Assembly: GCA_005656395.1 (NCBI GenBank)
Contig: SRSI01000028.1
Coordinates: forward strand, 1 to 64,000
DNA: 64,000 nt
Source: Strongyloides papillosus
Lineage: Eukaryota > Nematoda > Chromadorea > Rhabditida > Strongyloididae
Reading direction: 5' to 3'
Shown: positions 25,069 through 35,531 of the stretch, piece after piece
How the letters are laid out: the number at the start of each line of letters is the position of its first letter
How positions within the stretch are numbered: the stretch's first letter is position 1
The notes under the pieces: model-generated
Told to the model about the DNA's origin: nothing
What the model saw: only the letters and a program-made list of their open reading frames with translations
The model's database searches: none
Position numbers and translations under genes: made by a program

Positions 25069-28064
25069 ATGTTTGATGGGTTTTTATGGTATCTTCTTCA
25101 GTGGATTATTTTTATTGTATTGGGATATTTCGGTTTTTATCAATTAGTATATTTGACAGCAGATGATGAATCAATAAATAACGAAGAAAGAAAATCTTTT
25201 GCAACAAAAGAAATGAATGGAAATAATATATTTAGAGAAAAAACAAATAATATTGAAACATTGTCAACTACCAATGAAAAGAGACAATTTTCATTTAATT
25301 TAGCATCAACGAATAGTGGTGAAAAAAATTACAATAATAGAGGAAATATACAAAATTCCTATGAATATAATCCATCATCTTCAAGGTATGTTTAAAAAAT
25401 CAACTGAAAAGATAATAATTTTATAATTTCTTAAGTACAAATATAGTAGAGAGTAGTTGGACGAACGAATAATAAATTGGATTTTTAATAACATTCATCG
25501 TGTTCCAAAGCCATTAGAAAGTTGGATTGAAGGATTAAACGAAGCAGCAAAAAAAATAAATAATCCTCAAGGAACAGAGATACTATTTGAGGGATATGGT
25601 GACCATTCACATATCTATGAGTCACCTTCTCTTAATAATATTTGCGTCGAATGTGGTCCTCGAGAACAATTGGTACGTTTTTAAAATGAATAAAAAATAA
25701 TAAAACAATACAAATGTCAACATAAAAAGTTTTTAAATTTCATTATTAAAATATTATTATTTAAGACATTCAAAGCAAATATTTATATACCTGGAGTAAT
25801 AACGAAAATAGTATCTTCTCAACATGTAAATGATAAACTTTTAGTGGCTAGTTACTATGCCCATATACTTAATTTATCAGGTGAAGTTGAAGGAAGACTT
25901 GCAAGTATTGCAAATCAACTTTATTTTATGGGATGCTTTAATGGTAGACCGGAATTTAAAGTTGAGTTAGTAGAAAGAGAAAGTAATTCACAAGTAAGAG
26001 ATTATAATTATTTTCATTTTTTTAAAACTTTTAATTTAGAATTATTTGATTAATAACCAATTAATTGAAGAAGCAGTTAGAAAATGTATTGTTCTGGCTG
26101 TTACAAATATTAATTTAAGCGAATCTAATGTACCATCTAATAGTGAAAATATCAATGAAAATATGGAAAATATTTCAAACTTACCAGCTCATGAAGTTGT
26201 AAGAAGATTATATAAATCTCAGGTAAAATAATATAATAAATAATATAATATTAAAGAATTTTACTATAGATTCCATCACCTAATGATAATAATCATCTTC
26301 AAGCAAATAAACTTAGAGTTAAAGTCATCAAAGCACATAGACTTGGCCAAAATAAAAATGTTCTTCAACCATATGTTATTCTTGAGATGGACGAACCTTC
26401 AAAACGATATAAAACAAGCAATGGTATCAATATAAGTCCATATTGGGAAGAGACTTTTGATTTTGAAATTACACAATTTAGTGAAGAAATCCTTTTTGAG
26501 GTTTATGAAGGTGATCCTTCATTATTTAAGGAAAATCAAATGAGTAATTCGACAATTTTACCACATAAAGATAATCATCAGGAAGATGATCAATTATTTT
26601 TAGGATTAGCAATTGTAGGATTAGAAGAATTAAAAAGATCACATGAATCACTTCATTGTTTACACCTTCAAGGACGTCCTTACAAAAATGATAATGTTTC
26701 AGGAACATTAACAGTTGAATTTCAATTTTATCATGATCCAACAGTTAGAGATGTTGGAGAAACACGTGATGAGTTTATTGCAACTAATAATAATAATGGA
26801 GTCACTATAAGAGAGACAGTAACTTTAACAAAAACACCATTATCTTATAATAACGGTATTTTTTATCAATTCTCTATAAAATGTTTTCTTTTTTTAAGAT
26901 ACAAATCAACAGATTGATGTCACACCAACACGTACAACAACATTAACTGTAAAAACAGTAACACAACAATTAAAAGAGAAACCGTTAATAAAATCTGTTC
27001 ATGGATCATTAGAAAATGCTATGGATCCTGCAACTAATAAAGCTTTAGAGGATAATTTAAAAAATTTAGGTGTTGAACAGTTTAAAAATAGATTGTCTCC
27101 ACAACATAATCAAATTATTGTTACAGAAACTGATCAATGTGATATTATTCATCATTATAATGATCAAAGCAATATAAATTATGTTGAAAATTTAAAGACA
27201 TCAAATAAAGTTCAACCGTTATATTCCTCTGACACTATGTCAAGAACAATAGGTAAACAAGTAAAAAATAATGAAAAAATGAATAGAGCAGAAAGCTTAG
27301 ATAATATTGCATTAAATGGAGATGTTAATAAAGATAGAACTTCTAGGGGTCGTGAAAAATCTGGAAATGTTAAGGAGAAACGTGATAGCTCATTTTTTGG
27401 ACAGTTACGTGATCGTCTTAGTGGACGTAGGAGTAAATCTAAACATCGTGCAAAAAGTGTAGATTATGAGAAAAATCAAGAACTTGAGGAGGATGTATCG
27501 TTACCACCATCACGTGAACAATCTCGTACAAGATATGGTAGTGAATTTACAAGAAATTATATAGAAACAAAATCAATTGGTAATGAATCAAATATTTCTA
27601 TAGATGGTATTCACGAAACAACAACAATATTGGAATTGTCCCAAGGAAACAGTCATCATAAACAATACTTTTTAATACCACAACAAATTGTTAGTGAACC
27701 AGCAATACATAAATTGTTGAAAAAAGGCAAAAAATTACATGTATCTAATGATCATACATTTGTAGCTGTTAAAATTCGTGGAGGAACTGTTTGCAATGTT
27801 TGTAAAAGTAAAATAGCAGGTAGTTTTTCAAAACAAGCCTATCAATGTAGAGATTGTCGTTTGGTTTGCCATAAAAGTTGCCATACAAAAACTATTTCAC
27901 CCTGTCAGCAAACAAATTATCATAATCTTTCAATGTAAGTTTAGTTATTATATAAATTAATTAGTCAATTGTTCTTGTCTTTTTTTAGCATTAAAGATGT
28001 TGATTGGGGACATTTTTTTACAACTCACCATTTAGAAGAATTTATTTCTCCACCAGGAGTATAA
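25069..28064 (+). CDS. C2CD2L: TMEM24/C2CD2L-like lipid-transfer protein with added C1 domain (7 exons)
   Basis: Predicted ER-anchored phospholipid-transfer protein of ER-plasma membrane contacts. Exons: 25069-25389, 25457-25672, 25766-25993, 26040-26222, 26270-26855, 26899-27934, 27989-28064; 881 residues. A membrane helix spans about residues 5-27 (WIIFIVLGYFGFYQLVYL). An SMP lipid-binding module follows (about 108-310; ESWIEGLNEAAKKIN resembles the human protein). A C2 domain lies at about 330-455 (LRVKVIKAHRLG, PYWEETFDFEI). Then come the VTIRETVTLTKT segment and a basic stretch (DRLSGRRSKSKHRAKS), similar in place to the plasma-membrane-binding tail of human TMEM24. A C1 zinc finger near residues 796-846 has exactly H-x12-C-x2-C-x14-C-x2-C-x4-H-x2-C-x7-C. 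Human TMEM24 has no C1 domain that I know of; PDZD8 is an SMP protein that does, but the C2 and linker here fit TMEM24 better. Only the exon 1/2 join is uncertain (GTTTAA donor needed). Confidence 0.82.
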
Positions 28065-28941
28065 TGAAAATTTTACCATAAATATCATTTTATTACTTAT
28101 TCTTGTCAAATAAATACATAAAAAGATGTGAAGAAATTACAATAAACCATTTAAGAATCATCTCTTTACTTATATTACTACCAATTAAAGGTTTAGAAAT
28201 TGGAATGACAATTATGAATAAATTACTTCCAATTAATTCTTCATTATAACGTTATTGAATATTAAATTAACAATTTTTATATGAGTAACATAGAAAAACA
28301 ATGATTTTTTAATATATAAAAAAAGACGATGTAATACTAGTCTTGCTATTTTTCTGAGAAATATTGTTATCATTTATTTAATATAAAATCATTATATCTA
28401 TTATTTTAGGGTTATAAATACTAAAAAGCCAAACTAAGGGTGAACCAAGACTTGTGATCATGGGTAAGTAAAAACTAAAAAACAAATTAATATTCTTTAT
28501 CATAGTTTATATTTATAATTGTATTTTATGTTTAATAAAGTGTAGAAGTTTCCCAGATGAAATATCACTTTTATAATATTATACTGTGGAAAAAGTTAAA
28601 ATGATTTAGGATAACTATTTTTTATACAATTTTTATGTTAAATGTATATAAATTTATAGATTGATATATGATTAAATATTACAAACAAGAAAAAATTATG
28701 CTTCTTTTATAATAAATAATTCGATAAAATAAAAATTAATAATTATTTCTATATTATGAAACTTGAATATATAGGTATAATTGTGGATGTTATTATTAAA
28801 AAACAATTTTTTTATTAAAATGTCTTCAAAATACAAGTGCAATAACTTGTCTCATAAATAGTAAATAAGTTTTACTTATATTAAGATGTATTTTTTTGAT
28901 ATACTTCCTTTCATAATAATTAAAATTGTATATGCAGTATT
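28065..28941. other. AT-rich intergenic region
   Basis: Follows the TMEM24-like gene and runs up to the left direct repeat of the repeat block. It contains the probable 3' UTR and no coding-like frame. Confidence 0.5.
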
Positions 28942-29133
28942 TCAATTTTATTTTAACAGTTTAACTATTATGTAGATATTTGCAAAAACTATTTTTTCCT
29001 AACGTCTAAACGAAAGTTATTGTATTGTTCCGTCTATATTAAGTATAATAGTAATAATAGTATAACTAATTCTTATAATTTATTTAATCAAAAACTACAA
29101 AAAATCAAATAATGATTATATAAAATTTTTGAC
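28942..29133. repeat. Left copy of a ~190-bp direct repeat
   Basis: Aligns in the same orientation with 34490-34682, 5.5 kb away. Long shared words include TTTGCAAAAACTATTTTTT, GTAATAATAGTA and TCAAATAATGATTATAT, separated by point changes and a few small gaps. The two copies bracket a block that holds an inverted repeat and a tandem array. They may be ends of an old element, or the mark of a local duplication. Confidence 0.75.
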
Positions 29134-29143
29134 TTTTAATAAA

Positions 29144-29840
29144 ATGTTATCTTTTACTGTGATTTTATTTATTTCAATATTTGGAGATATAAAAACGTTT
29201 TTCCTAAGAAAAGTTGTAGCTTGTTATGTATTAATAAGATTGGTTGGTGATACTGGCTGTCAATTTAAATTTATAAGTATTTTTTCATCATTATAAGTAA
29301 ACAATTTTAGTCAATTACTATGCCATACATTAAGGTTGAATGTCTATTTATTCTTTATGCCCTTAATGGGCAATATAATACTTTGTGTAAAATAAAGACT
29401 TTTCATCAGAATAATTTAATACAAAAATTGAGTTTTACTCAATTTTTTTCATATGCTTTAACTGTTATATAACTCTCTATTTAAGTTATAGTCCTAGAGA
29501 AAAACTTATTCCAAATGTTATTTCAGATCAAGAAGATATTAAATTTCTCATGAATAACAATTATTCTTTTACAGGATTAGTTGATGCTAAAAGAACAGCC
29601 TTTTTAATAGGTTCTGCATCGATGTTAATATTTAATGTTAATTATATCATTCATTATATATATTTAATAAAATGATAATATTTATAAGAGAAATGAAAGA
29701 ACTTGGTCAAATTTCAAATTAAAATAATAATAATTATTTAAATAAATTCAATCATCACATTACAAATGTTGTGATACCAATTATTTTATATCTCTCTTGG
29801 AATACTTATGATGTGTATTATTTTTTATAGAAATAAAAAA
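29144..29840 (+). pseudogene. Decayed membrane-receptor-like gene fragment
   Basis: Several open pieces on one strand look like broken parts of a hydrophobic, multi-pass protein. The first is a 50-codon ATG frame, 29144-29296 (MLSFTVILFIS, KVVACYVLIRLVGDTGCQF). The second, 29415-29675, is an 86-codon frame with no early ATG; it contains SPREKLIPNVISDQEDIKFL, then TAFLIGSASMLIFNVNYIIH. The third starts at 29672 in a shifted frame (MIIFIREMKELGQISN, a stop, then NHHITNVVIPIILYLSW). A loop with charged residues between two hydrophobic helices, then a basic loop and another helix, is the pattern of nematode 7-helix chemoreceptors. At least one frame change and one stop interrupt it. Chance open frames in AT-rich DNA remain possible, so this is tentative. 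Confidence 0.3.
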
Positions 29841-31311
29841 TACTTTTGGATTACAAAAAAATTGTCAAACATATCTCCATACTACTGTTTATTTATATGG
29901 AATAACATCTCTAAGCTACGTCATTTATTTCATTTTAACTTTTGAGTTAAAAATAAATATTTTTTTTTTAAAATTGGCATCAAATACTTCCCAGACAAAG
30001 AGAAAAAAATGATGACAAAATTATGTTAATCTTTAAGTATAAATATTTGACTATTATGTATTTATATATTTTTATGATTTTATACAAATATTGTAGCTAA
30101 CGTTTAAAAGTTAGAAATATTATAGGAATACAAAAAATAAAAATCACTTTGGCATTGTAATAAAGTATTAACTTTTTAATTTTTAAAAGTTACAAAAATG
30201 TAAATTAATGATTTTACTTATCAGTACCCTAAGATTTCATGATAAGAATGAAACATAATATTCAATTACATATTTTGTATAAAAAGGTAATGATATTAAT
30301 CACAAAAAGCTCTATAAAACCTTCTTACAAAGTTGGATAAAGTTTATGTTTTTTTTCTAAAGAAATCGTACATGATTAATGTTTATATTAACTAACATTT
30401 TTAATAAGCATATTTTATAATGAGAGAAATGCTCTATTAACAATAAAATAACAAAAAATTACATAAATCAAAAAAAATTACATTAAATCTCTAAAAATTA
30501 AAAATTACTATTTTTTAACTCTTTAAATCATAAAAATTTAAAAAAATATATTAAATCTATTCAAAAACTATTCTATTATACTATAAGCAATCATATTATA
30601 TTTTTATTAAAGGATAATTTTTCTAAGAATATTCTAAAAAAATTGTTAGATTTTACACGTTTATAAAAATATAAAAACCTGTGCTACAGAAATTTCTGTT
30701 TGCAGTTTAATTATTATTCAATAACGTTGTAAAATTATCTTATATATATTCAATACAAATAGAATTATCAGAAAATATAAATATTCTAATGTTTGTTTAT
30801 TTTTTAAAATTATTTTAATAATGAACCTGTTACAAATTTTAAAAAAACTTATATTAGATTAAGGAAAAAATTATGACCGCATTTTTCTTCTCAAAGTTTT
30901 TATTGTTAAAAAGTTTAAAAGATATGTTTATATGAAGATATTATTTGTGTAGAAATGTAGAGGTAATTGGTTAATAATATTTCGTATACTAACTAATTTA
31001 AGAATACATTTTGATAGAATTCCGTTAATTCATAGATAAATCGTCAACTCATCAAAAAGTTCCATAATTTGCCATGAGTCGAACTCAGCCGAAATAAAAG
31101 TGAAGCACATAGAAACATATTAAGAAAATATACCTAGGGAACTACTTTGGAAAATATTGTAGACAAGTGATTTGAAAAATTTTTTAGCAGCAACTTGAAC
31201 TTTGAAATTCCTATTTTTTTTATAGTTGATCTTTAATAAAAATACCCTTTTAAATTTCTCACCATCTAATAAAACTAATCAATTTGAAATGTTTTATTTG
31301 CCTATAATTGG
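29841..31311. other. AT-rich interior of the repeat block
   Basis: No coding-like frame, transposase or reverse transcriptase motif is seen. Base composition rises slightly in G+C from about 31000 on, as the inverted repeat approaches. Confidence 0.45.
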
Positions 31312-32068
31312 AATAACTTAAATCCCGTTTTTTGAGTCAGTCGAACATTTTTTGAAAGTTTTGTACAACTAAAAATTTACCCCTCATTTTTATTTTACAA
31401 ACAAAAAGAGCAACTAAAATAATGTATGCTGGAAAATTTATTTGGCCTAAAACTTTGGCATACAAGAACAGTAATGAGTGAATGTTGGTAAAATTGGTTT
31501 TTTTTAAACCTCTGGCAATTAAATTTCTTTTTAAATAAATATTGTTTATAGGTGTAATTTTTTTATGAAAAAACGAATGAGCATAGTAAAAACATGCGCT
31601 ATTTTTATTTTTGTACTCACATTTAAGAACACAATGGTCTACACATTTGGTTTTCCTTTTTTGTTGAATATAGATGTAAAATTACATGAGAAATCGAATG
31701 AACAAAGTCTGAAGATGCGCTTCTTCGATTTTTGTTCTCAAAAATTAAAAAAACTAAAAAAAATTCTTAAAAGCAAAAAAAACGTAAATTAATGAAGCTG
31801 AAAGTATGCTAATTTGCTTTTTCATAAACAATTATACCTAGAAACAATATTTGTTTTAAAAAAAATTTATTTACTGGAAACTTGTAAAAATCAATTTTTC
31901 TGACTTTGACTCATTGCAACTTCTCTATCTCAAAGTTTCAAGCCGAAGAAATTTGCCAACATACATTATTTTTGTTGCTCTTTTTATTAATGAAATAAAA
32001 ATGGGGAGTAAAATTTTTTGTTGTACCTCCAATGTCTGATTGACTCAAAAAACGTAATTTAATTATAA
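31312..32068. repeat. Large imperfect inverted repeat (foldback)
   Basis: The left arm (about 31312-31600) aligns with the reverse complement of the right arm (about 31785-32068). Matching landmarks are CGTTTTTTGAGTCA, AAAAAGAGCAAC, ATAATGTATG and TATTGTTT. The spacer is about 185 bp. The spacer side also holds a 120-bp-offset direct repeat (near 31574 and 31694, both with CGAATGA and ATGCGCTTC-like words). The arms differ at many positions, so the structure is old. It resembles the ends of a foldback or MITE-type DNA element. The frames at 31565-31792 and 31938-32249 lie within it and are not supported as genes. Confidence 0.7.
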
Positions 32069-32238
32069 AAAAATAGTCAATTTTTAATAGTATTTTACAA
32101 AATTGCACATTACTCCATAATATTGATAGACACAAATATTTTTGAAAAGTTAATTTCCAAAAGATTATATGTAGCAAGGTGCAATAAAAATTGACCAAAA
32201 TTTCAAATTGCCCCCACCATCCTGAAAATTTGTACATA

Positions 32239-32262
32239 TATAGAATCAAGCATGCTGATTCT
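32239..32262. repeat. Short perfect hairpin
   Basis: TAGAATCA and TGATTCTA flank the 7-nt loop AGCATGC. It lies just outside the right arm of the inverted repeat and may be a remnant of an element end. Confidence 0.4.
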
Positions 32263-32298
32263 ATTTTTGAAATAATAACCCTAAAATATTAAGTGCAA

Positions 32299-32388
32299 GT
32301 ACCCCTAAAAGGGAGTAAACAAAATTTCGTTTTAGGACCAAAAGTTAATTTTGTTTACCCTTGGTATATCTTAATAAATAGGGGTTTA
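32299..32388. repeat. Nested hairpin beside the satellite array
   Basis: An inner stem pairs AAGGGAGTAAACAAAATT (from about 32309) with AATTTTGTTTACCCTT (to about 32362), with only a 2-nt bulge and a loop of about 21 nt. An outer stem pairs TACCCCTAAA (from about 32300) with TAGGGGTTTA (to about 32388). It is far more G-rich than its surroundings. No function is evident. The frame at 32293-32481 overlaps it and is not supported as a gene. Confidence 0.5.
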
Positions 32389-32599
32389 AACGGATGTAAA
32401 AGCATTAATTACAAATTTTTAACTGATAATAAACTTATTTACTGCTTGTTTCAAAGAAAAATTCTAAAATATTGCTTTTAAAAAAATTTTTGTAAAAATA
32501 ATACGAATTTTTAATTAATAATAGCCTTATTAATTGCATATTTTAATAAAAAATTCTTAAATAACGCTTAAAAACAAAATGCTAGCAAAAATACTACAA

Positions 32600-33985
32600 A
32601 TTTTTTAAAAAATTGCCAAATTTGACCTACGGCATAAAACAATATTTATTGAAGCTCCCAGACTACCTACAAAGATGGTTAGTGACTCATTTTGTAGCCC
32701 GGCCACGAATCTTTAATCTGACCAAGCCGATTTTCAATATCTTGCTTCAAAGTCGAGTTATTAAATTTTAAAAATTAACTATAAATTTTTGGCATACTAA
32801 ATTGTCGACAAAAAATAATATTTATCGAAGCCCCCAGAAGACCTGTGAACATTCTTAATAACTCATTTTGTAGTTAAGGCTTAAATCTTAAATCTGATCA
32901 AGCCGATTTTTGATATTTGATTTTAAAATTGAGTTATTAAACTTTAAAAATTATTTTTTGATTTTTGGCAAATTTAAAAATTGACACAAAATAATATTTT
33001 TTGAAGCACCCAGACCACTTACGAAGACGGTTAATGGCTCATTTTGTAGATATTTCTTTATTATGTAATCCTATTTTACGGATTTTAAATATCTCGTCTT
33101 AAAATGGAGATATTAAATTTTAAAAATTTTTTTCAAATTTTTGACACACTAAATTGTCGACAAAAAATAATATTTATTGGAGCCCCCAGAATAGCTGTGA
33201 ACACAGTTGATAGCTTATTCTGTAGCCAAGACCTTAATCTTAAATCTGATCAAGCCGATTTTTGATATCGTGTTTTAAAATCGAGTTATTAAACTTTAAA
33301 AATTATTTTTTGATTTTTGGCAAATTTCAAAATTGACACAAAATAATATTTTTTGAAGCCCCCAGACCCCCTACAGAGATGGTTAATGGCTCATTTTGTA
33401 GCCCGTCTACGAATCCTTAATCTGATCAAGCCGATTGTTAATATCTTTCTTCAAAATCGAGTTATTAAATTTTAAAAATTTTTTTCAAATTTTTGGCATA
33501 CTAAATTCTTAACAAAAAATAATATTTATTGAAGCTCCCAGAATAGCTGTGAGTATGGTTAACAGCTCATTTTGTAGGCAAGACTTTAATCTTAAATCTG
33601 ATCAAGCCGATTTTTGATATCACGTTTTAAAATCGAGTTATTAAACTTAAAAAATTATTTTTTCAATTTTCGGCATTTTTAAAAATCGACAGAAAATTAT
33701 ATTTATTGAAGCGATCAGACCACCTACGGAAATGGTTAATGGCTCATTTTGTAGCCAAGACACAAATCTTTAATCCAGTCAAGCCGATTTTTGATATCTC
33801 ACTTTAAAATCGAGATATTAATTATCAAATGGCTTTTTGGAATTTTGGCATGCTTAATTGTGGACACAAAATAATATTTATTGAAGCTTCCAAAATAGTT
33901 ATGAGTATGGTTAATGACTCATTTTGTAGCCAAGACTTAATTCTTAAATCTGATCAAGCCGATTTTTGATATCCGTCTATTTAAA
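32600..33985. repeat. Tandem array, 176-bp monomer in alternating A/B dimers
   Basis: Eight monomers are phased on a shared AATAATATT-type word at about 32638, 32814, 32990, 33166, 33342, 33518, 33695 and 33870, so the period is 176 bp with 1 bp of drift. Each monomer has a CATTTTGTAG box, and seven of the eight have TCAAGCCGATTTTTGATAT or a close variant. Monomers alternate between two kinds: type B carries CAGACxxCCTAC and often GTTAATGGCTC, and type A carries AGAATAGCTGTGA-like sequence. Hence the true unit is a 352-bp dimer present four times. The third monomer has lost the AAGCCGA box. The array stops abruptly near 33985. It has no reading frame. The layout is that of a small satellite with higher-order structure. 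Confidence 0.85.
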
Positions 33986-34489
33986 AAAAATATTAATTAA
34001 TTAGTGAAGTGCCAAAACTTTTTTTCTAACTTTTTCAAACTTTTTTTATATCATTAGATTGCAATTTTTATGCTGATTACGAATATGATAGCTGTTTATT
34101 GTTATATTTGTTTTGTAAAAAGTTATGGACATTTATAGTAGGGGTACATTTTTCAACAACATTTTTTTGGTGGAATAATGTTTTTAAAAAAACGTCCTCA
34201 TTGCACCTTGCTAATTATATGTCATTCGAATGTACCTTCAAAGGATTTATTCAACTAGAAATGAGTAGATTTCTTTTAAAAGTGAGAAAAGTAAATAAGT
34301 GTATTGTTGGAAAGAGTGTATTAAGTAAAATGAATGCTATTTTGATTCATTCCGTTCATTCCAATTTTAGAAAATAGTAGTTTAATACAATTTTTTCTAC
34401 AGCGGTCACTACTTTTTTCTCAACCTAGTAATTAGTTTTTCCTTCTTTCGTTGTATTTAAAAGCTTTGTAAAATAGAATAGGCATTATC
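33986..34489. other. Right part of the repeat block
   Basis: A 92-codon frame at 34099-34377 has mixed composition but no family resemblance. Within it, GCACCTTGCTAATTATAT resembles the complement of 32167-32185 just outside the inverted repeat. I take this as repeat-derived DNA rather than a gene. Confidence 0.4.
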
Positions 34490-34682
34490 TTAATTTTATT
34501 TTAAAATGTTAAATTATTATGTACTTATTTGCAAAAACTATTTTTTTTACAATGCCCAAATGAAAATTATTCTATTACAGTGAATATATTGATATAATTG
34601 TAATAATAGTACAATCATATCTTGTAATTTATTTGAGCAACGACTACAAAAGATCAAATAATGATTATATTAAATATTTGAC
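34490..34682. repeat. Right copy of the ~190-bp direct repeat
   Basis: Same orientation as 28942-29133 and similar along its whole length. It marks the right edge of the repeat block. The next 150 bases (about 34740-34840) are unusually G+C-rich for this window and have no counterpart after the left copy. Confidence 0.75.
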
Positions 34683-35531
34683 CTTTTTTTAAAAATTTGA
34701 CAGGTCTATTATATGTTTATACTTCAGTAGTTGTAGAATTCAGAGCATTTTTTTGAAACGGTGGACATTCGGACCTCGTGTAAAAAATGATTTTCTCGTA
34801 CGTCGAAATGTTTGCGTCACACAGAAAACGTAAATTTTTTTTCCTAAGGTCTTACTAAGATTCTTTTTAAATTATTTCAAAAATATTTGAATGATAAATA
34901 GATGTAAATTTTATTACAAAACACGGAAAACAAATTTTTACAATACAACATATAACAGATCTTTTACTTTATTAAACCTTTAAATAATAAACATTTTCTC
35001 TCTACAATCTTCTAGGAACTTCATTAAAGTGACACTTTTTTTGTATAAAAACAATAATAACGTAAAGAAAATGCCAATTTTCGTTTTGCATAAAATTTAG
35101 AATAGTATGTATAGTTGATCTCAATAAAAAACATCGAAGCTTATGTAACCAGCTACATAAAAAAGCCTGAATGTCCTCTTTACCCTCGAAATGTATTTAA
35201 GATATTTTTACAACACTTTCATGCTTACAAAATAACTATATTATTATTTTTCTATGTTAATAATGAGTTATATCATAAATAAATTGTATGAAGAAAGTAC
35301 ATTTGAGATAACCTATATTTTAAATTCAAATAAAAAAGAAATAACAATTTTCAAAGTATTATTAATGAAATATATATTTATATAAACATAAATAAAGAAA
35401 TGGAATAAAAAATGTTCAGAAGGATAATAAAAATAAAAAATATATATTAAATGACATTTAGTACAAATGATGATAACATTATTACTCTTTTGTGAAAGTG
35501 ATTTTTTATATATTATATACATTCAAGGTTA
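34683..35531. other. Intergenic region after the repeat block
   Basis: Contains the 3' flank of the leftward ATG2 gene. The segment at 34740-34840 (with GGTGGACATTCGGACCTCGT) stands out as G+C-rich but is unexplained. The frame at 35313-35522 is low-complexity and not supported. Confidence 0.45.

Noticed and set aside
31081..31105. TCGAACTC word resembling a tRNA B box on the minus strand
   Set aside because: The T-arm cannot form five pairs, and no acceptor, D or anticodon arm fits around it.
31565..32481. Frames at 31565-31792, 31938-32249 and 32293-32481 as genes
   Set aside because: They lie in the inverted repeat and hairpins, and their coding sense is not supported by any family motif.
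34099..34377. 92-codon frame as a small cysteine-containing protein
   Set aside because: No signal peptide with a proper start context and no family match. It shares sequence with repeat DNA near 32170.
28942..34682. An intact transposon or retrovirus in the repeat block
   Set aside because: No transposase DDE region, reverse transcriptase, integrase or capsid-like frame is present on either strand.
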